Below the pieces are notes generated by a model. It did no database searches and was not told the DNA's origin. It saw only the letters and a list, made by a program, of their open reading frames with translations. A program made the translations under genes and the position numbers. Below are positions 24,835 to 36,010 of a stretch of DNA of 64,000 bases, piece by piece (position 1 is the first letter of the stretch; the number at the start of each line of letters is the position of its first letter). The stretch spans positions 10,208,501-10,272,500 of the forward strand of contig OY821787.1 of NCBI GenBank assembly GCA_963682175.1. The letters run 5' to 3'. The DNA comes from Triglochin maritima. Taxonomy: Eukaryota; Streptophyta; Magnoliopsida; Alismatales; Juncaginaceae.

Positions 24835-26285
24835 CCAAATGATTATGAGAATATCTTGGTTGATGTATATATCTTGTAAAAAAAACACAAAAAGAAGAAA
24901 AAAATAAAAAAATAAAAATAAAAGACTCCTTCAGTGAGCATCGATTGTTGTGGGCCCCAACCCTTGTGTACTTGGGCCCCAATTTCTTCACGTATTTATC
25001 TCCCTTCTTCAGCTTCTCACAGGTTTTGAGGGAATTTGGGTTTGTGTCCATCAACATGACCCTGAATGTCCCTTTGTACTTCATGTTGGTGAGATCTTTC
25101 CTTTTTCATGCATGTATCCATGTAGTATCTTGTTCACATTCATTGAGGACAATGCATGAAGTAGGTGTGGGGGGTGTTTTACGTGTGTACATATTCGAGT
25201 CTTTTTCCTTTGGTTTTCTTTTCGTTTGTGTGTACTGCTAGGGTCATGCTAGTGTGCCGCATTTAGCATTGATATATCTGCTTGCCATGATCCTTGGGTG
25301 ACTTGTCTTCTTTTGCTTGCCTAGTGCTGTAAAATTTTCACATTTCTTTCAAAATCTTCATGTGTTTGTGAAAGAAAATGTTTTTGTGGGTTTTGCGTGT
25401 GTTTAGCATGTGCAAAACCGTTGAGAGGCAAAGTAAAAAGAAAGCTCCCAAAATTATCTTGAACTTGATGCATTAGGATTTCAAGTTTACTGGCTTTAGG
25501 TCTTATCGAGTCGTTAGGATGCAACCCGGTTTTCCCTCGGGGGGCGTGTAATCATAGGGTTTCAGTACTCAAACATTTAAATAAGTCCACCCTGAACCTA
25601 GTGAGTCAAATAATTCGTGTCTGTTAGTATAAGGAAGTTTGTCGTAGTCGAGGGCCCTTAATCTCTTTTTGTGAAACTTAAGTGTAGGGGTTTTGGTTCC
25701 CATATAGATAAATAAGTGGTGTTCTCTCTTCTTTCAATGCACCTATCACTCGGGAAAGTAGGTCTGAGGGGACTTTGTGCCTGGTGCTTTCGAGTCATCT
25801 GACTTGGGATGCACCGACCGAACCCCCGTTACACGGGTGGTAGGGATCACCCTATGTGGAGATTTGGGAGAAGGTGTACGTGATAGTGTAAGTCCTCATA
25901 GGCAATGATGCACGAAACCTGACCCTGGGAGAATCAAACACCAACCAATAAAATGCTCCGAAGAAAAAGAAAAAAAAAAGAAAAAAAAGGAAAAAAAGAG
26001 AGAAAAAAGAGAGTCAAATTAGAACCAAAATGGACTTTACACATTGTATCACATTCAGAAGTTAAGGTTGCCCATGTCTTTCACCTAAGTCCTTGACTAA
26101 CTCTCATGAATAACTCATTAGGCTAGGTGTGTGCACCGATTACATATATAGAGTCGACCCGTAGTGTTACCGCGTCCCATGATCGACAAAATAAGTCCAA
26201 CGAGTCGTGTAGCTAGATTGATTAATGCATCTTGTTCGGATTTTGTGTGTATATCCGCTGAAAACCCTCAGGAGACAACACTCCT
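24835..26285 (+). other. C 3' untranslated region with internal polypurine-like tract
   Basis: Conserved non-coding stretch as in A and E. The ATTGAGGACAATGCATGAAG box at 25142-25161 is followed by TAGGTGTGGGGGGTGTTTT (25162-25180). An A/G-rich stretch lies at 25965-26013. No supported ORF. Confidence 0.75.
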
Positions 26286-26437
26286 CCTCCTTGGCGACAA
26301 GGAGGTTTAACGGCTTGTTGCACGTGCTAAGTGCAACCGTGATTCCTACGAAAGTGAGTTAAGATTTCTTGTTTTTCGCATGCTTTTCTCTTTCTTTGTT
26401 TTGCTCGGGACTAGCAAAAGTTAGGTGTGGGGGTATT
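26286..26437 (+). promoter_or_regulatory. C 3' hairpin module and polypurine tract
   Basis: Hairpin CCTCCTTGGCGACAAGGAGG (26286-26305, GCGA loop), hairpin with arms GTTGCAC/GTGCAAC (26317-26337), hairpin with arms TTTTGCT/AGCAAAA (26399-26419), then TTAGGTGTGGGGGTATT (26421-26437) against the LTR. Confidence 0.8.
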
Positions 26438-27850
26438 TGATTTACATCATTTCATGCTCATATTTGTATCTTATATCCATTATCTTTCACCTAAACAATG
26501 CTATGTCACGAGTTTTATGTTTAGTTTTCAGGAATAAATAGGTTTGAAGAGATGAAACATAAAAGGACCCAAAAGCTGGGAAAAAGGACTGGATTGTGAG
26601 ATCTGGGGACCAAGATGCAAGGGAGAAGGACCTGATTGCAAGACAGAAGGACCTAAGAGCAAAACAGAATACTCCACACCATCATGGGGAGTATTTTACC
26701 AATTCGATTCAGGTCGGAGCTCCAACAAGTCAAGTAACCGCATCAAAGACCAACAATACCCGAAGGAAAAGCCCAAAACAAAAATGAGCAGGATCTGAAC
26801 CATATAGACCGCTAATTGGCGGTCCAAGACCGCTAATGGGCGGTCCATTTTGGCTCAAATCCGCTCAAATTTCTCCAGCACATGTATTAGAGGATGTTTA
26901 GGCTATTTTTGGTATCTGTTTAGTCCCACATCGGGGGATTGTCCCGGTTTGCCTTTTTCCATGGCTATAAATAGAACTCTTCACCTTCCATTGTAATCAC
27001 TCCATATTTTAAGTGGCTATTCCTCCTACTAGAAGTGAGGCCTTGAAGCACACACTAAAGTAGGAGGATGCTACTTTTAATGTGAGTCATTTTATCAATA
27101 AAGTTTTGTGTTTATTTCATTGTTTGTTTTATGCTTCTTTTATTGTTTGTGCATGTTTTAGTTTAATCGTCTTTTAATTCTAGTTTAGTTTTAATATGCT
27201 TTCTTTCCATAGTTTAATAATTAGTGTAATGTTTAGTGAATAGTTCCATCCCCTTTGGGGGGTGGAGTAGATGTACATACATGCATTAGAAAATGGGATG
27301 AATGCTTTAATTTCAATGTGTTGATTAAACATGAATGTATGCTTGCTTGTTTAGGATAGAATTTACAACTTGATGAGTTTTGCCAAAATGATTAGACACC
27401 TCTCATGCTTGTTTAAGTTCTGAAATAAACAACTTGCATATGTAAATGTTAATCAACTAAGTTGGTGAATAGATTGATAGGTTTTGCCATAACATTTAGA
27501 CACTTCCTATGCTTGATAAACACCACCTTCATGTGCTTAAAGAATGTATTCTACACCCACCTCTTTGCTTGTGTGCACTCACTCCACCCCTTAGGGGTTT
27601 TCCCTTCCTGAAATTCCAGCATTCTTGTTTTGTTCTTAGCTTAGTTCTTATTTTCATCGTTTGATTGCTTCTTTCACATTTCATACTTCTTAGCGTAGTG
27701 TAGCGTAGGTTAGCATAAACATCTTTCTTCCCCTATTTTTGCCACTTGATTTCGTATAAGCAAGAGGCTGCTCACCTCCCTGAGGACGACCCGTACTTGC
27801 CACCGCTTCATCACGGCCGTGCACTTGCGGTTTAAATAAAACGTTCAACA
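26438..27850 (+). repeat. C 3' LTR
   Basis: 1413 bp, TGATTTACATC...GTTCAACA. USE-like element at 26923-26933, TATA at 26966-26973 (32-bp gap). Its last bases (ACGTTCAACA) match the E LTR better than the C 5' LTR does. Confidence 0.95.
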
Positions 27851-28671
27851 CTCATTATATGAATCTAACTCATTAAAAATATGACTTGGTCTTTGTTCCT
27901 CCAAGATTCACACCACTAACCCTTCTACACATGATATCACTTAAATTATTTTGCACGCCTCCTCTGGTTGTGAAGTATCATTCGGATCAACCATGGCATG
28001 GATCATTCTTTTAGCTTTGGGCCTTGAGTATTTTTTTTCTTTTCTTCCGTGATTCAACACATTTGCTTTTTGACACTTTTACCCTGTTTGCATTCGTGTA
28101 GCGAGTTTGGTCGATAATCCCGAGCTGGTAGACTCAAGTTACCAGGTTTCAAGATACCCCTACGGACTAGTGACTCAAAGGCTTGGGCTTTTGTAGTCAT
28201 TTTGCAAAATGTGTTTCCTCACTTTATTCCTTTATTTTATTTTCCTCAAGGCTTAATTGCTATTAGAAGTCCACACTTCCCGGTATATTTTCCTCAACCT
28301 CTGCTTTTTATCAACCACTTCAAAGATTTGATTCATCGAATTTAAGTGCATACATGTCTTAAAGGGTAATGGGTTATTTCTTTGGAACTTCGATTTATGT
28401 CATAATTTCTACAAGCAGAACTATATAATAAGGAACAAAAAATCAATGCAATTTGTACACGGGTTTTGGCAGTTCAATCTTAAGCTATGTCATGAAACAT
28501 TGATTTTTTTAAGGTATATTTTTTTGAAATAAAAGACAGCTATATAGATAAATATATACATAAACATCCCCCCACACCTAAATCATGCATTGTCCTCAAT
28601 GTATGCAAATATAAAGCAAATGCACTTATTACCTTGGTGAAATGCGGTGGAAGGATGAAATTTGCTCAAAG
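27851..28671 (-). other. B2 3' untranslated region, proximal part
   Basis: Non-coding sequence between the gag-protease stop and the C insertion point. The internal polypurine-like tract is at 28562-28580 (minus: TAGGTGTGGGGGGATGTTT), next to the conserved GAGGACAATGCATGA box. The 5-bp target duplication of C (CTCAT) is at 27851-27855. Confidence 0.7.
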
Positions 28672-31245
28672 TCAACCATAGTCAGAACTGGATTGAATGA
28701 CACCATATTGGTGCATGTATCCAGTTGAATTGTTCCCCATGTTGCAATGAGAGTCCTGAGTCATAGGTTCCACACCCCTCACATAAATAGGTTCTCTTAT
28801 TTGCTCGAGTGATGGTGGGTGTGTAGATGAATTCTTCCCCTTTTTCTTACTTCCTTTTTGATTTTGTGATGCTTCAGAAATCTTATAGATACGTGATTTC
28901 ATCACAACATCACTTTGATTGCATATTATTTCTGGCTCACTATCAATATGAAAGATATTAAATTCAGCTTTTAAGTTCCCAAAAGATAATTGCATGAGCC
29001 CATTTCGACAGTTTAACAATGCTTCCGAAGTGGCTAAAAAGGGTCTGCCTAGAATTACAGGGATTTGTCGGTTAGGATTTACAACAGGTGCGGTATGTAG
29101 TACGACAAAATCCACTGGGTAAATGAAGTCACCAACCTTGATCAAAACATCCTCTACTATACCTCTTGGTTTCTTAATAGAACAATCAGCAAATTGAAGG
29201 GTTGTCTTAGAGGGTTTTAGTGGACCAAGGTTCATTTGCTCATAGACAGAGTACGGGAGTAGGTTAACACTACCACCAAAGTCTGGAAGGGCTTTGTTGA
29301 TAAAAGTATCTCCTATTGAACATGAAATTGTGGGACACCCAGGATCCTTATATTTTATAGGAGATGTGTTGGACAATATAGAACATATGTTTGCAGTTAA
29401 GAATGCCTTCTTTGGTACGTTCGTTTTTCTCTTTTTAGTGCACAAATCTTTTAAGAATTTAGCATAAGCAGGTATTTGTTGAATCATGTCTAAGAGTGGA
29501 ATGTTCACCTTAACTTGCTTAAATACTTCCAAGATTTTCTCTATTTGTGCACTTGAGTTCTTTTTGAGTCTATTAGGGAATGGAGCTTTAGGAACATAGA
29601 CTCGCTCAGGTTCAGGTTGAGCTATGGGTTCAGGTTGAGTAGGTGGGTTGGGCGTTTCAGATTGGACGTCAGGTTCAATGGTCAGGTCATATGTGGGTGC
29701 TTGATGGCTAGATTGATTGGACACTATAGGATTTACCACATTGTTATCAACTTGTCTTCCGGACCGTAATGATACTACTACATTTATTTGTTGGAACGGT
29801 CCTTCCTCATTAACCATTTGAACCGGTCTAGGGTTGTTATTTCCTGAAGGTGCTTGATAGGATTGATATGAATTGTTAGATCTAGGGTTCACCTCAGGTT
29901 GACTTGGAAGCCGACCCTTTTCTCTTTCACCTACTATTTGTGCTAGTTGGCTGACTTGTGTCTCAAGCCTTTGGAAGGTCTGGTTGGTTGTTTGTATAAA
30001 GGTTTTCATCAAATTTTCCAAGCTTGTCAACCTAACCTCATGATCGTTATTGTTACTAAACCCAGATGATGTATTATTTTGATTATACGGGTTTGGTTGT
30101 TGTCTAGGAGGTTGACCCTGTTGGTTTGATGAGAAATTGGAATTATTACGCCAACCCGAGTTATAGGTTGATGCGTATGGGTCATTTCTAGCATGGTTAT
30201 ACATGGCATTAACTTGGTCCCATTCCGCACAATCCTCCATTACATGACCTGTTTGACCACATCTAGAGCAAGGGATAGACGAGGCTTGAGTCACTCGGTT
30301 TTGGGTTCGTAGCTCTAAACTTTCCATTCTGCGCATAAGGGTAGCTAGTTTTGCATCAGCCGCTATGTTGGCATCTACAGCTAAGACACCTGGTTTGGGT
30401 TGGCTTGCTATTCTAGATCCAATACTTGGGTTAAGCGGTGTTCTAGCATTGTCCCATTGCATACTGTTTTCACCTAATTCCTCAAGAAAAGTCCAGGCAT
30501 CATTTTCATTTTTCAACATAAAGTTCCCTTGGCTTACGGATTCTACCATAACCCTAGATGTGGGTGTCAATCCCTCATAAATAATTTGGCATAATTGCCA
30601 TCTTGGAATTCCATGATGAGGGCATTGGGTCAGAACACTTTTGAATCTTTCTAGACAGGAATAGAACGGCTCGCTCTCAGACTGAACGAATGCAACAATT
30701 TCATTCCTAATCCACATAGTCTTATGGTTGGGGAAATATTTTTTTAGGAAAACTTGAACAAACTCAGCCCAACTTCTAATGGATCTTTCGGCTAGACTAT
30801 ATAGCCATTTCTTAGCGTCGTCCTTCAGTGCTAGAGGCACGAATTTCAGACGCACTGCCTCCTCAGGGATATGCTGGTATTGCATAAGAGAGCAAATTTC
30901 CTCAAATTCTCTAAGGAAGAGATATGGGTCTTCCCTAGAGGTGAACTTAGGCAACATACTCATGTATTGTGCCTTAAGTTCGAAGTTGCGACCCGGTATG
31001 GTGGGCATAACGATGCACGATGGCTGAGCAGCCATCGCTGGATAGCATCGATCCCTCAGAGTTATAGGTTGTGCAACAGGCGGGTCCACTACGTTCTCAC
31101 CCATTGGATCCGGGTGAGGTGGTGCAACAGGTGGATTGGGGGGGCTAAGTTCCAGACTGGAATCTAGATGAACTCGTGAGAGTCGATTACTCAAGTCCCG
31201 AATCCAAATCTGAGTGCACCGGGTTGAATCAATTTTTGAATTCAA
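28672..31245 (-). CDS. gag-pro: B2 Gag-aspartic protease polyprotein, intact
   Basis: A single 857-residue ORF. The start was chosen as the first Met of the frame; a second Met near residue 48, just before the conserved Gag block, is an alternative. The retrotransposon Gag domain covers roughly residues 60-240 (KKWLYSL, FLKKYFPNHKT), the CCHC knuckle CSRCGQTGHVMEDC is at residues 326-339, a Q/N/S/P-rich linker follows, and the retropepsin-like domain is at about residues 630-760 with ILGRPF at its end. The active site reads DFGGS (Asp at residue 655) where B1, A and D have DLGAS. It would form the particle and bind RNA. No pol domains follow, so the ORF is complete as a Gag-protease unit. The DFGGS change and a nearby Leu-to-Pro may weaken the protease. 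Confidence 0.93.
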   Translation of the reverse strand: MNSKIDSTRCTQIWIRDLSNRLSRVHLDSSLELSPPNPPVAPPHPDPMGENVVDPPVAQPITLRDRCYPAMAAQPSCIVMPTIPGRNFELKAQYMSMLPKFTSREDPYLFLREFEEICSLMQYQHIPEEAVRLKFVPLALKDDAKKWLYSLAERSIRSWAEFVQVFLKKYFPNHKTMWIRNEIVAFVQSESEPFYSCLERFKSVLTQCPHHGIPRWQLCQIIYEGLTPTSRVMVESVSQGNFMLKNENDAWTFLEELGENSMQWDNARTPLNPSIGSRIASQPKPGVLAVDANIAADAKLATLMRRMESLELRTQNRVTQASSIPCSRCGQTGHVMEDCAEWDQVNAMYNHARNDPYASTYNSGWRNNSNFSSNQQGQPPRQQPNPYNQNNTSSGFSNNNDHEVRLTSLENLMKTFIQTTNQTFQRLETQVSQLAQIVGEREKGRLPSQPEVNPRSNNSYQSYQAPSGNNNPRPVQMVNEEGPFQQINVVVSLRSGRQVDNNVVNPIVSNQSSHQAPTYDLTIEPDVQSETPNPPTQPEPIAQPEPERVYVPKAPFPNRLKKNSSAQIEKILEVFKQVKVNIPLLDMIQQIPAYAKFLKDLCTKKRKTNVPKKAFLTANICSILSNTSPIKYKDPGCPTISCSIGDTFINKALPDFGGSVNLLPYSVYEQMNLGPLKPSKTTLQFADCSIKKPRGIVEDVLIKVGDFIYPVDFVVLHTAPVVNPNRQIPVILGRPFLATSEALLNCRNGLMQLSFGNLKAEFNIFHIDSEPEIICNQSDVVMKSRIYKISEASQNQKGSKKKGKNSSTHPPSLEQIREPIYVRGVEPMTQDSHCNMGNNSTGYMHQYGVIQSSSDYG

Positions 31246-32536
31246 ATTCGGAATTTAAATTCCAAATTTAATTTCAAGAATTAATTACAATTTTTTTTAT
31301 ATTTTCGTTTTTTTTATGTTTTTTTTTCGAAAGGGAAACAAACAATAGAATGGGGAAAGATGAGAAAGGAATCCTAATCTAGAGAATTTAGGTGAGAAGA
31401 GAAAGAAGACTCAGATGAGAAGGGAAATCTAACTCTAAAGATAGAAAGAGGGTTGGTCAGAAAATTCCTAAGAAAACACGGTTCAAACAATCCTAGACCT
31501 AGTGTCGCTTAGATCTAGACGACTCCTAACTGGTTGAGTCGAATTGATTCGCTTGATTCACCTCCCTCACTAATCAAACCAACTTGGTCAGGTAATGTAT
31601 AGCTAGTGGGGGCACTTCCGACAGAGTCGGTGCCAATTAGACAACCACTTCGCTTGGAAGACTTGCGTCAACACAAAAACACTTCCTAGGCACCAAATTA
31701 AATTCGATCAGCTTCAAGTCATAGCAAGTCAAACCAATCTTCTCCTTAATTGAGTCTGAGTCCTTAGGGGTCAATGTCTAATTGATTTTAATTTAAGGCT
31801 TGGGTGACACTTTAGGATTGTGATTTGTGGGCCATGGAAGGGTGATGAAATCCCCACCGTATCTTTGCCTACGGAGTTGCCCTTAAGATAGTTTAACTTA
31901 GATCTAGCAAAGATAGTCAAACAATGGTCTTTAGAGGGGGGCAATTGCAAGGTTGTATGCAAACTAGATTATATGCTTAATGTAATCGATGAAAACCACG
32001 ATACGTACCTTGACTCCAGCACTCTTCAACAGAAATTGATTTGCAAGAATTTAGCAAGAATAATGCATACAAAACACTAGATGATGCATGCACTAAGGCC
32101 TTTCTAATTTTGCCAATTTTAGGTCAGAGTTGAATTATTGCAATTTATGGAATTTTTTTGCCCTACACATGCAGTTCTACGAAAAGGAAATTTTCTGAAA
32201 ATAGAAATTACGAGGAAAAGAGGCAACAAAGGTTACCTTATGCAATGCTCAGTCGGGTTCACCGCCCGCTCTCGAAATTTCAGATGCTCTGCGCATCCAG
32301 CCAGCGATGATGCGCGTCCCAGAAAAGTTTGAAGCCTAGAAGCTCCAAGTGTGCGGCGATTCCGCCGCCGGTTGTTCTATAGGTGCGGCGATTTCACCGC
32401 TCGTTTAGCTCAGATCGTGTTCGGATTTCGCCGTGCACTCTATTGTCTCCTGAAACACAAATCCAAATAGTTAGATCGCGCACAAGATAAACAGAACAGA
32501 ATCGAAATCAACAAAAAAAACAAAATCTGCATCGCC
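31246..32536 (-). other. B2 untranslated leader
   Basis: About 1.3 kb without a supported ORF. Two GC palindromes lie near the primer site (about 32352-32369 and 32384-32400), and the conserved leader block is at 31760-31867. A T/A homopolymer stretch (31287-31330) lies just upstream of gag. Confidence 0.7.
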
Positions 32537-32554
32537 TCCCCGGCAACGGCGCCA
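32537..32554 (-). other. B2 primer-binding site (tRNA-Asp)
   Basis: Minus strand TGGCGCCGTTGCCGGGGA, a perfect match to the complement of the plant tRNA-Asp 3' end. Confidence 0.95.
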
Positions 32555-32560
32555 AAAACT

Positions 32561-33792
32561 TGATGAGAATTAAATTTATACCGCAAGTGCACGACGTCAA
32601 TGGAGACGTGGCAAATACGGGTCGAACACAAGGAGGGAGAGATTTTGTTATTAGTGTGATTTCAATTGGGGGAAAGAAGGAGAGAAGAAATAAGTTGGTT
32701 TTGAGATTTTTGATTTTTAATTATCTAAAGCAAGAAACAAGAACAATTAAAACTAAAACAAGAACAAAGAAGTGAATTCCGTTGGGTGGAGGTTTAGATT
32801 TAGGGTGTAGATTAGAGAATTCAGAAACTTATAATAAATCATGTTAGTTATGAAGCATTACATGATAAATGATTTAACATAAACTCAAGTAATCAAAATA
32901 TACTAATCACGAACTTAAAATAATAACATTTATTCTCTTCTCTTCACCCTAAATCCGTCACCGCCACCCTTTGGAAAGAGTTAGAAACTCATGGAGGGAG
33001 GAAGAAGGGATCCTAGAGGCATTACAAAAGAAAAGTAAAAACAAGAAATAAAAGACAGAATTTTAATACTAAAGTGAAGAGTACAAAACTGAAAATAAAA
33101 ACAACTAAAAACTAGGTCTAAGGCCAAGGACGTTTCTACCATCGTTCTCGGGGCTATTTATAGCCGATACAAGGGATCCCAATATATAAATGGAACGTAC
33201 ACGCGTCAATACAGCATTGGTAAAAATTTGAGCACACGGATCGACTTTTGTGCGGCTAAATCGCCGCAATTTGTACATGAGGTGCGGCGGAATCGCCACC
33301 TTTTTTGCTCGGATTCGATCCAGATTTTTCCTGTGTGTTTATGGTATGATTTGATCCTCCTTTGCGCGTCTGGAATGATTCTTTCCATTCTTTTGAGCTC
33401 CGGATTAATTCCTTTATATATATGGAGATTCACATTGATTTTTCTTTAGATTTTCTCCATAATAATAAAAGCTACTCGTGATTTGCAATTAGGTCTTTGA
33501 CTTTTTGCAATTAAGTCCCCGGCTACTTTTGTGCTCAAGTCCTTGTTCTTTTTGTGATTAGGTCTTGAATGCTTTTATGCTTGGATACATTTCCATTTAA
33601 AACCCGATAAGCTTGAACTTGGTCTTTATGATAGAAATGAGTCTTTTGCACGCGTTTATGCTCGGAATGTGGGTAATTTGCATTCAGGTCCCTGTATTCT
33701 GTAAATAAGACTAAACACATACCTTAGTAGCATTTATTGATATAAAAGTAATCTAAATGAAAGACATATGATGCAATGTATGCAATGCATCA
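32561..33792 (-). repeat. B2 5' LTR
   Basis: 1232 bp; the primer site lies six bases to its left. TATA box (minus) at about 33155-33164. The flank CCGCC at 33793-33797 is the target duplication. Confidence 0.95.
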
Positions 33793-33797
33793 CCGCC

Positions 33798-34334
33798 AAT
33801 GTGAGCTCCATATTGACACAGCCCATGCACGTCAAGTACAACGACCCAGGTTGTCCAACTGTCTCTTGCATGATTGGGAATGTGACAATCTCTCAAGCTT
33901 TATTGGATTTGGGGGCATCTGTGAATCTCCTTCCTTACTCAGTCTATGTCAACCTTGAAATAGGTGATCTTAAACCAACGAGGACAACCCTCCAGTTGCC
34001 TGATAGATCCGTCTAAATTCCATGAGGGAGTGTGGAGGATGTCCTTATCAAAGTGGGTGAGTTCGTATTTCCAGTTGATTTCATCATCTTGGATACCGAA
34101 CCCGTGTCCAACCCACAAGGACAGATTCCTGTGATCCTTGGGAGGCCATTTCTTGCGACATCTAATGCTTTGATCAATTGTCACAATGGCTTGATGAGGT
34201 TGTCTTTTGGAAACCTCACGGCGGATTTCAACATCTTCACTCTTGGTAAGCAACCTGGGCTCTTCGACGACACTATCGGAGCCAATTTCATCAAGGACAC
34301 GGATGAGCCTGACTCATTAGGCATGTTCGACTAA
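33798..34334 (+). pseudogene. A aspartic protease region
   Basis: Continues the A polyprotein after B2: the sequence preceding the protease, the catalytic DLGAS (Asp codon 33906-33908), and the ILGRPF motif near 34135. Two stops, TAA at 34014-34016 and a TGA a few codons later, interrupt it; the second fits an Arg CGA-to-TGA change. A third stop closes the frame at 34334. Confidence 0.88.
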
Positions 34335-34352
34335 CATCGACATATTATTGAG

Positions 34353-36010
34353 GTGCCTAATGATCAGGTTGCGAGTGAAGAGGATCTTGAGGAATCCGCC
34401 ACCATATCTCTGGACGAGGAGGCACATCTGGGTGCTTGCTCCTCTTACCCCGTGGCCTTTGAGCCACATGAAAGTAACTCTGAATCCGACAAGGACCCAC
34501 CTCTGGTCGAGCTTAAACCGCTCCCCGATAACCTAAAGTACATCTTTTTAGGGGATAATGAGACCTTGCCACTCATTATTGCTTCTGATCTTGAAAAAGA
34601 TCAAGAGGTTGCCCTCAAAAGAGTACTCTTTGAAAACAAAGAGGCGATCGGGTGGTCCTTGAAGGATATCAAGGGAATTAGCCCTGGTATTGTTCAGCAT
34701 CGGATCCACATGGAAGAGGATTCTAGGCCCCGCAGGGACCCACAACGAAGATTGAATCTTGTACTGAAAGAAGCCGTCCGAAAGGAGGTTCTTAAGTTCT
34801 TGGATCATGGCATAATCTATCCTATCTCTGATAGTTCGTGGGTGAGTCATGTCCATGTGGTTCCCAAGAAGTCAGGCGTGACGGTTGTGGAGAATGAGCA
34901 TAATGAGCTTATCCCGACACGCCTGTAGACTGGCTGGCGAGTTTGCGTTGATTATCACAAGCTAAATGCGGCAACGCGGAAAGATCATTTCCCGTTGCCA
35001 TTCATTGATCAGATGTTGGAAAGGTTGGCCGGACATGAGTATTATTGTTTTCTTGATGGATACTCCGGTTACAACCAAATTCCCATCGCCCCCGAGGATC
35101 AAGAGAAAACACATTTACTTGTCCCTTTGGCACGTTTGCCTACCGTCGCATGCCCTTTGGGTTATGTAATGCGCCGACAACGTTTCAAAGGTGTATGATC
35201 AACATCTTCTCCGATATGGTTGAGCGTTTCCTTGAGATCTTCATGGACGACTTTTCCATATTTGGCGCTTCCTTTGATGAGTGACTTCAGCACTTGAGCC
35301 TTGTCCTCAAGCGATGCCGTGAGAAGAACCTCGCTCTCAATTGGGAGAAATGTCACTTCATGGTGAAGCAAGGGATTGTACTTCGACATGTGGTCTCAAG
35401 TAGGGGAATTGAGGTCGATCCCGCCAAAGTGGGTATCATTGTTAATCTCCCACCGCCACGTAATGTGAAGGATATCCGCGCCTTTTTGGGGCATGCTGGA
35501 TTCTATCGGCGGTTCATTCGGGATTTTAGCAAAATTGCTCGACCTCTCACCTCCTTGTTGGCTAAGGATGCCATTTTTGAGTTCACACCGGATTGCCACC
35601 ATGCCTTTTTGACCTTGAAGAAAGAGTTGACTTCAGCTCCCATTATTAAGGCACCGGTGTGGACTGAACCCTTTGAGTTAATGTGTGATGCATCTGACTT
35701 CGCTGTGGGAGCAGTGCTTGGGCAACGATTGGACAAATTGCCTCATGTGATCTACTATGCCAGTAGAACACTCAATGATGCCCAATTGAGCTACACTATG
35801 ACCGAGAAGGAATTATTAGCAATCATATTTGCTTTGGAGAAATTCCGGTCGTACTTGATTGGCTCCCACGTGATTATCTATTCTGATCACACAGCCATCA
35901 AGCACCTCATGGTGAAGAAAGATGCAAAATCCCGACTCTTGAGATGGATCTTGTTGTTACAAGAATTCGATCTCGAGATTCGGGACAAAAAAAGTGTGAA
36001 AATGTTGTAG
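34353..36010 (+). pseudogene. A reverse transcriptase and RNase H
   Basis: Ty3/gypsy reverse transcriptase starts around 34690 (IVQHRIHMEE, then VVPKKSG). A stop at about 34928 is followed by the conserved VDYHKLN block, a one-base frameshift lies near 35110, and the catalytic FMDD is at 35240-35251. A stop follows near 35281. RNase H runs within 35294-36010 ([40 protein letters not shown]). The wording (RLAGHEYYCFLDGYSGYNQI) is that of the Athila clade. Several lesions prevent function. Confidence 0.93.

Larger units (their letters stand above)
19221..27850 (+). mobile_element. C: non-autonomous Athila derivative (gag-protease only)
   Basis: 8.6-kb plus-strand element, LTRs at 19221-20632 and 26438-27850, target duplication CTCAT (19216-19220, 27851-27855), inserted in the 3' untranslated region of B2. 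It has the tRNA-Asp primer site, a long leader, a gag-protease gene with two nonsense codons, and the A-type 3' untranslated region, but no reverse transcriptase or integrase. Its nearest relative in the window is E. It is the innermost insertion of the nest, yet its LTRs differ at about 20 sites by eye. Confidence 0.95.
17714..33792 (-). mobile_element. B2: young Gag-protease-only LTR element, split by C
   Basis: Minus-strand element with 1232-bp LTRs at both ends and an exact CCGCC target duplication (17709-17713, 33793-33797), inserted in A between gag and protease codons. Without C it is about 7.44 kb. It has an 18/18 tRNA-Asp primer site and an intact 857-residue Gag-protease ORF, but no reverse transcriptase, RNase H or integrase. 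LTRs differ at about nine sites by eye (roughly 0.7%). The combination points to recent transposition with enzymes supplied by another element. Confidence 0.95.
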
